Below are positions 13,801 through 22,186 of a stretch of DNA of 64,000 bases, one piece after another (position 1 is the stretch's first letter; the number at the start of each line of letters is the position of its first letter). Source of the DNA: Chrysaora quinquecirrha (taxonomy: Eukaryota; Cnidaria; Scyphozoa; Semaeostomeae; Pelagiidae); assembly GCA_014526335.1 (NCBI GenBank), contig JACTAT010000174.1, forward strand, positions 431,142 to 495,141, written 5' to 3'. The position numbers were made by a program, and so were the translations under genes. Below the pieces are notes generated by a model. That model worked only from the letters and a program-made list of their open reading frames with translations. It had not been told where the DNA came from and searched no databases.

Positions 13801-16800
13801 ATTTGTAGGTAAGTAGCCCCCCTCCCCGAGGAGAAGGGGGCCTGAATAAAAAGGCGGGCTCGGTAGATCTTTAAGGTATAATGGGGACAAGAATAAACGT
13901 TTGTAACAAATGTGACTCACTCTATAGACGGAAGGGTTACCAGGAATTATATCCTTGAATTCGAATACCAACTGATACAGAGTGACAGTTGTCGGCAGGT
14001 TTCTGAAATAGATAGAATGCATTAAATTTTAACAAAGAACAATACTGTGCTGCACACTTTAAATGCCAAAAATTGCTGATTTCACAGAGGAAACCAGTAT
14101 CATTTGTCAATTCCATGGTGAAACTGATTTGTTTAAACAACACAACAGATACAACTTGTCAATTTCATCTAGAAATTTCTGTTCGTATACACTCTTTTTT
14201 GTAAGAACCATTTTGAACCGTTTTATAACAACACGAGCCTGGATTTTGCCTGCATTTTAAGAACAAAGTAAGGACAAGCAGAGGCTGGCCTTTTCATGAG
14301 TATCTTTGAATATCGGCCAAATCTGAAAGTATTTAAGACATTCAGACTGAATGTACAAAGCAAGGGAACAATGAAATAGACAAGCATGCTGCATTTTTAC
14401 ATAAACCTAGTACCACTCCGGACATTCACTGAAAAATACTACCAATTAATTGAGGAATTAAGAACAGATTAAGAACATTTTAGGCTAAAAAAGGTTAAAA
14501 CTTAAGAAAAGCCAGTCTCGATCAAAATTTCCTGGCTCTTATAAAAAAGAGTGTAAAAGGAATATTTCGCACGGTAGGTCTTTGCGAAATTACTGAATGC
14601 GAAAATTTGAAAGAAAAAAGGTAGTTTCATACATCTTTTTGTTTGGTGATGGACTTCTTCCAACGATAAGATAGCAACAGTGTCGTGGGTCATTTTCTGG
14701 CTCCTGTGTGGAAGGAAAAGAGGTAAAGATAATAAATAAAAAGACAACATTTTTCTTCCATCTTATCACACAGTTTCCATCTTGAGAACATATGCTGTCG
14801 GTGTGAGCAAGCTGTTGGTAAAGCCGCGGCTATACGTTCGATTTTTACAAGTATTTTTAGCTTTTATTTTGCAACCTTGTATTTTGCAAATAAATTTGAA
14901 TTGAATTGAATTGAATTGAATTGAATTGAATTGAATTGTTCTGGCGGTGCGACACTCCTGAAAATGTTCTGTTATGAAAAATCCTGAGATGGCTACACAC
15001 TGCGACGAAAAGCTGCGACAGAAGCTCTGCGACAATCAACTTGCGCGGAAAAAAGAATGGGTCCAAGAAAATTTCCAGGAAAAGGCGCGAAAAACAATCC
15101 AATGTGTTGCGTCGCCAGAGCAAAAAAACCGGCTACATGCTGGGACATTACTGGTCACAAGCAAAAACATGTCGCGAAAAGTTCAACCAAATCAATGTTC
15201 TGCGACCGTGTTGCTTCAGGTCGGAGAAAAATCTTGTTCGAAATCCATCCCTGGCTACACGTTCGACTTCTGTCTTTTCCAGTCGCCGCGACAATTTTTT
15301 ATCATGTCCTGTCCCCATTTCAGGCACATTTAATCGCATGGCTTAAGTGCCTCCTCCCTCAATAAGCCCCAACCCTGGGACGAAAATTCATAATTGGCCC
15401 TAATCCTCGAATAAGCCCCCATCGATATTTGTGGTGATTTGTTGCTAAAGCAACAAAGTCAACAGAATAACAGAAAAATGAATTACCTGAAGAGCTAGAT
15501 GAGTAATGTCTGCTAATGGTGTGTCTAGAGAGCTGCTGAAACTGAAAATATAGGGTTTTTGAATAAGCTGGGTTAGAACAAGACAATATTTTTGTAGAAG
15601 TGAAATAGTAGATAATTTTTGAAAATATGAAAACATTTTTTAGACGTATACAGAGGTCATTGATGTGTATGATGAATAGCAAGGGCCCGAGACAGGACCC
15701 CTGCAGTAGTCCATGACTTATAGATTCTATATTCGAAATATTCCAATTTACTTTCTCTGCTTGCTTAGGGTTGAATAAGGGCGGAACAATTAGTCTATCA
15801 AAATGGAATTAATGCTAAGAAAACGCCCTCTAGCAATGCACCTTCAAGTCTAACAAGATTAATTCACATGGGTTAAATCATTGTCTCAACGTTGCTCGTC
15901 AAGCATATTAATCACTGCTTGTAGAATAGAACGTCTATTTGCTTGTCAAGCAAGTATTTTACCATTAGGCCATGGATTGCATCTGTTTGACAAATTATGT
16001 TTGATTGTTTGTACAGGGAATATAAGGTGGAATGATCTATCACTGTTCAAGTTATGGCAGAAAAACTGGTGATTCATGAAAATACACAATAAAGGTTTAA
16101 CGAAAGAGTTGACACTTACATCATCTGAAGGGACTGCAAATCCCATATTTGAAAGCAACCAAAACTATATCCAACAATTAGAAGAGCAGCTTGCTTGATG
16201 TGTAACAATGATGTAACAGAGACATCTCCTGAAATACAATAACAACACAAAAAGTGGTTAATCAAAATAAAGAACGATACAAGTAGCTTAAACATTTTTA
16301 ATTAGAATAAGTAAGCAAAGATGGAAAAATTGTTCGCTATTCACTCCATATTCGACTACACTTTCCAGTGGTCACCATTCGATGGTTATTCTAATAAAAA
16401 CATGTTTAAGGTGAAGGTGAAATGGTGTTTTAGCGCCAGTTGCTAGGATCTCAATAGTAGGTTAACTAATCGAGACCTCGACCCTGGCTGTGACGCTACC
16501 GTGGCAGGGCTCCAACCCTGATCACACTGAGCTTCTGACACCACGAGTCAACTGGATTACACCACGACGCCACAGCACCTTCAAAGCTTCTGGTTTCATT
16601 AGAAAGATGCATGCTCGATTGGATACAATGAACGATACATTTAAAAAAGTGTTTTTGCTGCATAATTTAGTTGTTTGGAAGCGTTTAGCTTCTTCTTTCT
16701 CTTCACTTGATTATTTTGTTTGTTTTATTTGGTTGGCTGTTTGTTTGTTTGTTTGTTTGTTTGTTTGTTGTTTGTTTCACTGCTTGTTGCTTGTTTGTTT

Positions 16801-19800
16801 TTGTTTCGTTTATTGTTTGTTTGACTGTTTTATTGTTAAATGTGTTAGTTATGATCTCATTTGTGTTTTTCATGTGTTTTCATGTTTAACATGTTCAAAC
16901 CGTTTCATCTGTTCAACACCAATCAGCTCATTTAATACAGTGGGAAAAAAGAATTAGCAATGACAGTCCTAGTGGGAATATGTTAGCAGAATGAGCATGT
17001 TAAATAACAGTAGCAACAACTACAACAAGGATACCTCTTTTGAACACTCTGATTGGCTTGCCAGCAGCATCTAAATACCTGAAACTTGCATCACTGTAAA
17101 ATTCAACTGAAAAAAATACAAAATTTAATAAGTCAAGTGAAAAGTAAAGTTAAATATTAAAAGTTAGGGATTTAGTACTGAGGCTGTGGTGGGATCAAAG
17201 CCAGGGACGGCGCCACGGGGTGGACTGGGGGGGACAGGTCCACCCCACTTTTCTCCAAGATCGATTTTTTAATTCGCCCAAATTCGATGAGAAAATGGTA
17301 GGGGGGGGTCGATGAGTCGGTTTCCTTTTTTAGAGACTTTACCATTGATTTTCCTACAATGAAATTGTTGTTCAAGCACCAAGCGGTCGTTTTTGTTCTT
17401 TTTTGGATGCTATCATTCATTCTATTCAAAAAGGCCGTTTCCCGCCACTCTAGGGGTCGTTTTCCAGCATTCTAAAGGGTGTGGTCCCTAAAACTTTTTC
17501 TGGGGGCAAGCCCCCAGATCCCCATACTTTGCTCGCTTTGCTTGCTAGTCCACCCCACATTTTAGCAGCTGGCGCCACCCCTGGTCAAAGCAAACAGGGT
17601 TAGGGTTGGGATTATGCTGTCTATTTTTTAGGGTTTCGTGCTGCTTTGAAATTTCAAAGTGCTTCAAAAACCCAAAGTGAAATCAAACCACTTAAGTTTT
17701 CAGCCTTACGCTACCAAATCTATACACATTACTGTGGTGGATATGCACTACTGTGGTGGTATTCTTGCGTACTGTTGTGGATATGCAATACTGTGGTGCA
17801 TTATTATTATTATGCTTGATTTGAGGCTTGTTATGCTTGATGTGGTGGTATTTTTTACGTACTGTGGTTGATAAGCACTATTGTGGTGTGTTATTATGCT
17901 TGATGTGGTGGGTTATAATGCTTGTTGCGGTGGTAGTTTTTGTGTATTGTGGTGGTTAATCACTTCTTGTGGTGGGTTATTATGCTTATTGTGGTGGTAT
18001 TTTTTGTATACTGTGCTGGTATTAATTGACACTGTGCTGGATACAAAATCAAACTAAAAATCTATAGATCAAGCAAGAAAAAACCAAAAAATTCACCACA
18101 GTATGCAAATAATACCACCACATCAAGGATAATAACCCACCACAGACGTGCTTATCCACCACAATAGACAGTGTGCAAAAATACCACCACAGTAGTGCAT
18201 ATCCACAGCAGTAGTGCATATGCATTTGCTAGCCTGGCGCTGCTTTTGACAATCATACTTTGAGCAGTGTCAGAGAAAAAGCTTGCAAGTATGTTCATAA
18301 GATGTTTCTGCTACACGCTTTTTTTATAAGGAACCTACCTCAAGGCCTAGTTCTTAAAGTTCCTTATTTTTGGGCTTCTTTGAGGCAATTGTAGTTCCTA
18401 AAGTTCGTTAATAGTTCCTTAATCTTAACTGCACATAAAGTGGTCTTAACAATAAGAGAGAGACATTTGCATGTGAGCAAAGCTCGAGACTACTCAAAGA
18501 AACATTGGATACATGCTTAACGTACAATTTATGTGATTTTCGACTGCAAATGAATGGAACCGGCTTTCTAATTCTTGATTATTTGCAGTGATAAAAGTAT
18601 TCAACATTCAATAGTTCCTTAATGATTTTCTCTTTAGTAGTATAAGTTCTTTAAATTTTCGGGCCTTCTACATGTAGGTTCCTGTGGTTCTTTGTAAAAA
18701 AAAGCGTGTAGCACAAATAGTTGCTTTCTTTTGTTCTGTTTTACTGGACTGATGGCGCTATTTGCTACAGTTGATATCTTATGTAGTATGAAATTTAAGA
18801 AAAAGAAGAATTTCTTATTGTTGCTTAAATCTCTTTATCGCCTATCCTTGTTTCTTAATTTCTTCAGAGAAAAAGCTTTCAAGTATGTTCATAAGTTGTT
18901 TCTGCTATTCATTGAAATCTCAAACTGTGGAGATTGCTCCACAAACTTTAACAACTAATGTTTGATGTAAAGAGATAATACAGATGTACCTGATAAATCA
19001 ATGGCATAGTTTGTTCTAGCATCAAGTTCATCATCCTCCATTTTTATGAGATCGTCTACTTTAATAAAGTTCAAATCAGCAGGAAATGACAAATCATTTC
19101 TTTGATCATACGATTTGATTTCACCAATTCTGATTATCAAAGTTTGGCCTCCTTTGCATCCAATAACTATGAGAGGCTGTGAGTGTTCAGCATCACTAAA
19201 AGAAAAAACAAAAACGTTGAACCACGCAGCTCAACCACTCAGCCACGTGGGGCAATCTAATGCCTTCAAATCCTGTCAAAAAGATTCACCAAGACTGGAA
19301 AACTTGCTTGAAAAGAGGTGGTGTGGCCGGTATCAGGTCGATTTGCCCAACCTCTGTTTCGCCCAAGTTCCTTTTCGCCCAAGCTGGACTTTTCGCCCAA
19401 CATTCTTGGTCGTTTCGCCCAACTAAATTACTTGCTATTTATCATTATTATTTTCACTAAAACAGTCACCAGTGTCAAAATCGGGGTTTGGGGGCAGAGC
19501 CCCCAATGTTCAGCCCCCAATGATATCAATCAAATAATTGACAAATTTTACGAAAGAATTTGTCTGTGTCAGTTCAGGTTGGGCAAAACAACCACGACTG
19601 GTTGGGGCGAAACGTCTTAGCGGGCTGGGCGAAAAGGAAGTTGGGCGAATCGGAAGTTGGGCGAAACGCCTTGAAAGCGTGTGGCCGATGAGTGGCTCAA
19701 GACTTATGATAGTGAGGTTGTGGGTTTTAGTCTTATTGGGACCACTTTCCATCAGCCTACAGTCAACTTGGCTGTCCATCCTTCCCAGATTGGCAAATGA

Positions 19801-20852
19801 GTACTCAGGGTACCTGCTGTAGAATCTTTTGGTCTGGGCGCACAAGCTGCATTGACATTGCTTTTTGCCTTTTTATAGATCATTTCGGTAAAATTTAAAT
19901 TTTTCGAAATTGCAAGATATCAATCTTTCGATGCGAAATCGTATAAAGCACCCATAAATTAGTCTAGGTGCAAAGTTTTACTATGTCATTGCATGTATTA
20001 TCGATTCTATGAGCGTCCAAAGTTTACGATTTTATAAGGGCTTTGACCGTGTGGGGTAAAAAGTTTCACCAAGTTCATTTCTTGTGGTCAAAGCCTTTAT
20101 GAAATTGGGAACTTTGCATGCTCATGAAATTAAGACCACAAGCGCTAGGACAGTGAAACTTTGTACCTAGACCAAGTTTTTGCTGCTTTATAAGATTTTC
20201 ATATCAAAAACTTGATATCATGTGATTTAGAAAAATTTTGATCTATAGAATATATTCAAACTACAAAAAAGCATCGTTGTATTAGGAAACTTGCACTTCA
20301 ACTCGCTACCTCAGAATTATTTGTTCCGTCCGTGCTTGATAGATAGATAGCTTATCTCCCTCCTCCTGAGACTTCTAATCCGTGCAAAAATTTTTATTCT
20401 TATAACACTAACCTTAACTTTGCAAGTACACTTTGACTCTCAGATTCCACATGAAGAACATGAATAAACGTAACTGGCTCTGGAACAAATATAGCCCTGG
20501 TGACTCTCGACACAGCCAAATCATAGACACACAAAATCCCATTTCGTTTCCGACCGACAACATCGAGTCCAATCAATAATTTTCTGTTGTCTTCTACAAA
20601 AAATTCACAAACACATTGGATTTTAACATTATCTTTTCCATTTCCAAGGTTGCAAGCAGACCTTCTTGTGCCATTTGACGTGTAGATGACTTCCAAGGAA
20701 GTTCCTCGGGCCATAAAAGCGAGATCGGCATGGCTGCTCAAAATCTTTCCGACAGGCAAAACCTCAGCTTCGGACCTCTCCAGGTTTTCCTGTGAGTTGT
20801 AAGAAAAAGGTACGAGATCCGAAGTGTAGTGGACTTTTAACTCCTTCATCTG
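1850..20852 (-). CDS. AHCTF1: ELYS/AHCTF1-like nucleoporin, 5' half (3' end beyond window)
   Basis: ELYS recruits the Nup107-160 complex to chromatin for nuclear pore assembly; the N-terminal half is a beta-propeller followed by a helical domain. I rebuilt 17 GT-AG exons: 20413-20852, 18990-19195, 17035-17106, 16120-16228, 15487-15541, 14633-14703, 13941-14002, 12830-12900, 11941-12076, 10398-10491, 9329-9390, 8142-8267, 7294-7381, 6000-6089, 4391-4531, 2404-2453 and 1850-1904. Intron phases agree throughout except before 11941-12076 and before 10398-10491, where an exon each is missing or unrecognised. Anchors in vertebrate order are MKELKV near the start (human MRDLRA), GYSFGCFQIWDL (a WD-like strand), EPENDPRHCCYL, GLFDINRWYH, LCWSAGLMPKVLDVS, VLQWAWKRV and LVRSGLLPE. 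About 640 residues are covered. The C-terminal AT-hook part lies outside. The match to human ELYS is from memory, not from a search. Confidence 0.93.
2480..3952. mobile_element. TA-flanked DNA transposon with TTTAGGGACAA subterminal repeats
   Basis: Ends CACTGCAAA and TTTACAGTG are inverted repeats flanked by TA on both sides (2478-2479, 3953-3954). Both ends continue inward with many copies of TTTAGGGACAA, or its complement TTGTCCCTAAA, covering 2500-2770 and 3735-3930. The 900-bp middle has no transposase I can recognise. The TA duplication suggests a Tc1/mariner-type mobiliser. It sits in the ELYS intron between exons 4391-4531 and 2404-2453. Confidence 0.8.
4618..5185. repeat. Homopurine GAA tract with internal duplications
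   Basis: Plus-strand purine run with AAATAAGCCGCAAACCGTAC islands at about 4825, 5069 and 5170; these mark 243-bp and 100-bp duplications inside the tract. It lies in an ELYS intron, 90 bp from exon 4391-4531. Confidence 0.9.
5260..5600. mobile_element. Palindromic MITE (GCGACA family)
   Basis: Shares AACATTGATTTGGCTGAACT, GCGACATGTTTTTGCTTG and CGCGCCTTTTCCTGGAAATT with an inverted copy at 14960-15325 and a fragment at 8770-8835. It is interspersed in ELYS introns and non-coding, though it leaves several chance frames. Confidence 0.6.
5590..5895 (-). mobile_element. SINE family B head plus CGCCCAAC repeat block
   Basis: The left part (GGAAGGATGGACAGC to TTCAAGGCG) is the family B head. Right of it comes a block of TTCGCCCAAC words and ATGATATCATTGGGGGC-type sequence. 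The whole is an inverted copy of 19510-19835; both lie in introns of the ELYS gene. Confidence 0.65.
6325..6830 (+). repeat. 40-bp minisatellite, about 12 units
   Basis: The unit is built from GATATCATCAGTACGGTGG and GGATATTCAGTACAGTGGA words with small length changes. All three plus-strand frames stay open across it, which comes from repetition and not from coding. A single-copy relative lies at 41110-41235, where the same words occur once each. Confidence 0.88.
7053..7240. mobile_element. Palindromic MITE
   Basis: GCTAACGTTGTTTACACCCA through CATACCCTTGAGG pairs with CCTCAAGAGTATGG through TGGGTATAACCAACGTT, giving a 190-bp hairpin. It ends 55 bp from ELYS exon 7294-7381. Confidence 0.55.
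7450..7925. mobile_element. Palindromic MITE rich in CAAGCAATGTTTGA
   Basis: Many inverted copies of AAGCAAAATGTTTGACC and GGCCACGTCC words, pairing across the element. Fragments of the same family occur at 10555-10640, 10935-11110, 15885-16015, 55480-55710 and 60568-60620. Confidence 0.55.
7925..8100 (+). mobile_element. tRNA-derived SINE, family A
   Basis: The head TCGTGGTGTAATCCAGCTGA and the pol III B-box-like GGTTCGAGCCC mark a tRNA origin. The shared body CGAGGTCTCGATTAGTTAAC and a tail of CACCTTCACC words follow. This is the one nearly full copy in plus orientation. It lies in an ELYS intron, next to exon 8142-8267. Confidence 0.75.
8430..8765. mobile_element. Palindromic MITEs with CACACGGTGAGAATTT arms
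   Basis: CCGCACACGGTGAGAATTT pairs with its complement 60 bp on; a second related hairpin runs to about 8765 (CATCGTGTGCGGCAGG). Probably two copies or one rearranged element. Confidence 0.5.
8836..9300 (+). repeat. Tandem repeat, about 122 bp x 4
   Basis: The unit begins TTCTCCAAACAGTTGCAACA and contains CCCCCTGGATATATTTC and TCTTCCAGGGGTGGAGAA; starts at 8840, 8961, 9083 and 9205. CCCCTGG and CCAGGGG flank each unit's middle as short inverted arms. It lies in the ELYS intron between exons 9329-9390 and 8142-8267. Confidence 0.85.
9434..9596 (-). mobile_element. tRNA-derived SINE, family A, with internal deletion
   Basis: Family A in reverse orientation; the stretch between CACCACGA and CGCGACAG is deleted in the tRNA-like head. 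It is next to ELYS exon 9329-9390. Confidence 0.65.
9728..9992 (-). mobile_element. tRNA-derived SINE, family B, full length
   Basis: Read on the minus strand the head GTGTGGCCGAGTGGTCAAGG is an A box and GGTTCGAATCTC a B box, like tRNA-Leu or tRNA-Ser. A 170-bp body follows, then AATAAAG and a (CTTG)n tail at 9731-9752. It does not fold as a functional tRNA gene, since the acceptor end runs on into SINE body. Confidence 0.8.
9995..10110 (-). mobile_element. SINE family A fragment
   Basis: The tRNA-like half only (ACCTCGACCCTGGCTTTGAC to CACAGCACCTTTAA), directly abutting the SINE family B copy on its left. Confidence 0.55.
11186..11933. mobile_element. Composite of two TATAAG-type MITEs
   Basis: The left end CACGTTTTTTTTATAAG and right end CTTATAAAAAAACTGCGTG are flanked by TA. 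A second left end (TTTTTTATAAGGAACTTCG) starts near 11455 inside it, so one MITE has inserted into, or recombined with, another. The first part (11186-11450) is the complement of the copy at 60256-60567. It abuts the donor of ELYS exon 11941-12076 by seven bases. Confidence 0.65.
12290..12575 (+). repeat. TAATCAT heptamer minisatellite
   Basis: Degenerate at both edges and nearly perfect ATTAATC repeats at 12410-12560. It lies in the ELYS intron where one exon is unaccounted for. Confidence 0.9.
13240..13865 (+). repeat. Pair of direct repeats around an ACTAGTTGG-rich segment
   Basis: A 110-130 bp segment (GGCCGGGGCGTTATACAAA, then GTAGCCCCC and GGGGGCCTG) occurs at about 13240-13345 and again at 13745-13865 in the same orientation. 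Between them GTAACTAGTTGG words recur on both strands. Possibly a short LTR-like or rearranged MITE structure. It lies in an ELYS intron. Confidence 0.55.
14825..14940 (+). mobile_element. Probable LINE/SINE tail with (GAATT)n
   Basis: A short AT-rich segment ends in ten GAATT-type repeats (14888-14940), the same terminal microsatellite as the LINE fragment ending at 32278. It sits in an intron of the ELYS gene, just upstream of exon 14633-14703. Only the tail is recognisable. Confidence 0.45.
14960..15325. mobile_element. Palindromic MITE (GCGACA family), inverted copy
   Basis: The inverted partner of 5260-5600, with AAGTTCAACCAAATCAATGT and GGAAAATTTCCAGGAAAAGG-type words. It lies in an ELYS intron between exons 15487-15541 and 14633-14703. 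Confidence 0.6.
16409..16583 (-). mobile_element. tRNA-derived SINE, family A
   Basis: A full-length family A copy in reverse orientation, from GGTGAAGGTGAAATGGTG to CACGACGCCACAGCACC. It lies in an ELYS intron. Confidence 0.7.
17202..17583. mobile_element. hAT-like MITE with 8-bp target duplication
   Basis: Inverted ends CAGGGACGGCGCCA and TGGCGCCACCCCTG, flanked by ATCAAAGC (17194-17201) and GTCAAAGC (17584-17591), a 7-of-8 match. The CAGGG start and 8-bp duplication are hAT features. Length 382 bp, no coding capacity. It lies in an ELYS intron. Confidence 0.75.
17735..18225. mobile_element. TGTGGTGG hairpin element
   Basis: The same inside-out structure: TGTGGTGG words to about 18030, the centre AATCTATAGATCAAGCAAG, then CCACCACA words. 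The terminal repeats are less clear than in the copy at 29113. It lies in an ELYS intron. Confidence 0.65.
18314..18708. mobile_element. TATAAG-type MITE (TA target duplication)
   Basis: A type copy of the family: CACGCTTTTTTTATAAGGAA at one end and TTGTAAAAAAAAGCGTG at the other, flanked by TA on each side, 395 bp. Curiously a 40-bp host segment (AGAGAAAAAGCTTGCAAGTA and on) occurs both just left of it (18269-18312) and 160 bp to its right (18867-18909). Confidence 0.75.
19510..19835 (+). mobile_element. SINE family B head plus CGCCCAAC repeat block
   Basis: The inverted partner of 5590-5895, about 300 bp alignable by eye: AATGATATCAATCAAATAAT, TTGGGCGAA words, then GTGTGGCCGATGAGTGGCTC, the diverged A box. 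It lies in ELYS intron 1. Confidence 0.65.
19905..20235. mobile_element. Palindromic MITE with TAAGGGCTTTGACC arms
   Basis: TTTATAAGGGCTTTGACCGTG pairs with TGGTCAAAGCCTTTATGAAA, and longer flanking arms pair imperfectly over about 300 bp. A second copy lies at 58740-59045. It is in ELYS intron 1, 180 bp from exon 1. Confidence 0.6.
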
Positions 20853-20873
20853 AATATTGATGATTGAAACCAA

Positions 20874-21890
20874 ATAAGATTATCTGTGTTCTGTTTCTAT
20901 AAATTTTAATTGACCTCAAAACTGCTCATGTCTTGTCTTGTCTCCATGCTGAATTTAGGCCAATGCGCCGCGCCAAACCAACCAGGGGATGTTGTGCGCA
21001 TACGACAGGGTGACAAGGAGAAATATTATTTGCTTGCTTCGCTGACAACCGTTGGGGCTCAAGAGGTGGGGGTTGGAGAGACAAAGGAATTTCAAATTTG
21101 ATGAAAGATAATTAGCTTGAAAGATTGCAGTTAGGGCAATGTCAACCTAGCAATATATATCTCTAAAATCATGAGGGTGTAGAATTTTAACTAGACCTTC
21201 CCGCATTTTTATAATTTCAATTTCAGTACTGTCATTTTTTGGGTTCGATTCTTATGATACATCAAAGCGCTATACTACTTAGTCTGATGTCTGATCCATC
21301 TCTCCAAGAAAATTTTCACATACTTTTGGGAGAAGATAACTCATGATCCAATATTCTTCGGCGCAAAATTTTGGGTAACATAAAACAAAACTTGTAGAAG
21401 AAAAACGACAATTTTTATTTTCGAACAAGATATGTTTCGGATTACTCAATCCATCTTCAGTTAATAAGAATTTCAAATAAAAACGTTAAATTTATTACAA
21501 AGCTAAGTGACACTAATAATTTAAAGAGGCAAAAGGGAAAAGATCTAAAAAGCCTAATTACAATTAAAGTGTAAAAAGCAAAGAAAACAAAAAACGCCGA
21601 TGCTATTATGATAAGGTTAAATTATAATGATAAAGTTGCCTATTGAGAGAAGGCTTCTCCCAAGGTATGTGCAGGGCTTCCTTGATTTTTAATTGGAAAG
21701 ACGTGCGGGTTGTGTCTAGAACTGTAAAACAGTCCTCAGAGCAAAATTCACGACAGCCAAGAGAATTCTAAAATGTTTAAGACGAAACTTCTCTTCACAA
21801 AGTATCGTAGAATCATGTAATAATGAGTCGAATGAGTTACCCGAGAGATTGTCAACTGTACGTAAGACAGTAGTACAGCATTTTGAAAAA
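20874..21890. other. ELYS upstream region, mostly unassigned
   Basis: This is the 5' flank of the ELYS start at 20852. I see no TATA box or clear promoter. A word ATATGTTTCGGATTACTCAA near 21430 resembles the conserved TTTCGG stretch found in some Penelope-like retroelements; a similar one (CAACGTTTCGGGAGA) lies near 30810. That is weak. Confidence 0.3.
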
Positions 21891-21895
21891 CTTTA

Positions 21896-22012
21896 CACGT
21901 TTTTCTTTTATAAGAAACCTAGCTCGGGGCCTACACGCATTTTTTTTTATAAGGAAGTTCGGCTCAGGGTCAGTACTGAAAATTCCTTAACTGATGGTGA
22001 AAATTGAGTAAC
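21896..22012. mobile_element. Two truncated left ends of TATAAG-type MITEs
   Basis: CACGTTTTTCTTTTATAAGA at 21896 and CACGCATTTTTTTTTATAAG at 21934 lie in tandem. The second runs on for 80 bp of normal MITE interior and is then cut off exactly where the giant foldback element begins. Confidence 0.6.
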
Positions 22013-22186
22013 GGCTATCTCTAAAATATGGATTATGGAATGATGGAGTGGAATGATGGAATGATGGAATGGAATGATGGAATGGTATCAAAATGCATAA
22101 ATGCAAAATGCATAAATGCAAAAGCAATTTCCAAACACATCGCGACAATATTTTTAATTTTGAAAGTATAATGCAACAAAAACAGA

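Noticed and set aside
13699..14143. Two overlapping minus-strand frames, one giving NCHSVSVGIRIQGYNSW
   Set aside because: Intron phase from the neighbouring exons selects the other frame (LPTTVTLYQLVFEFKDIIPG), which matches ELYS; the first frame is a shadow.
20910..21101. A 63-residue plus-strand frame upstream of ELYS
   Set aside because: No domain, no splice signals and no clear start context; not supported as a divergent gene.
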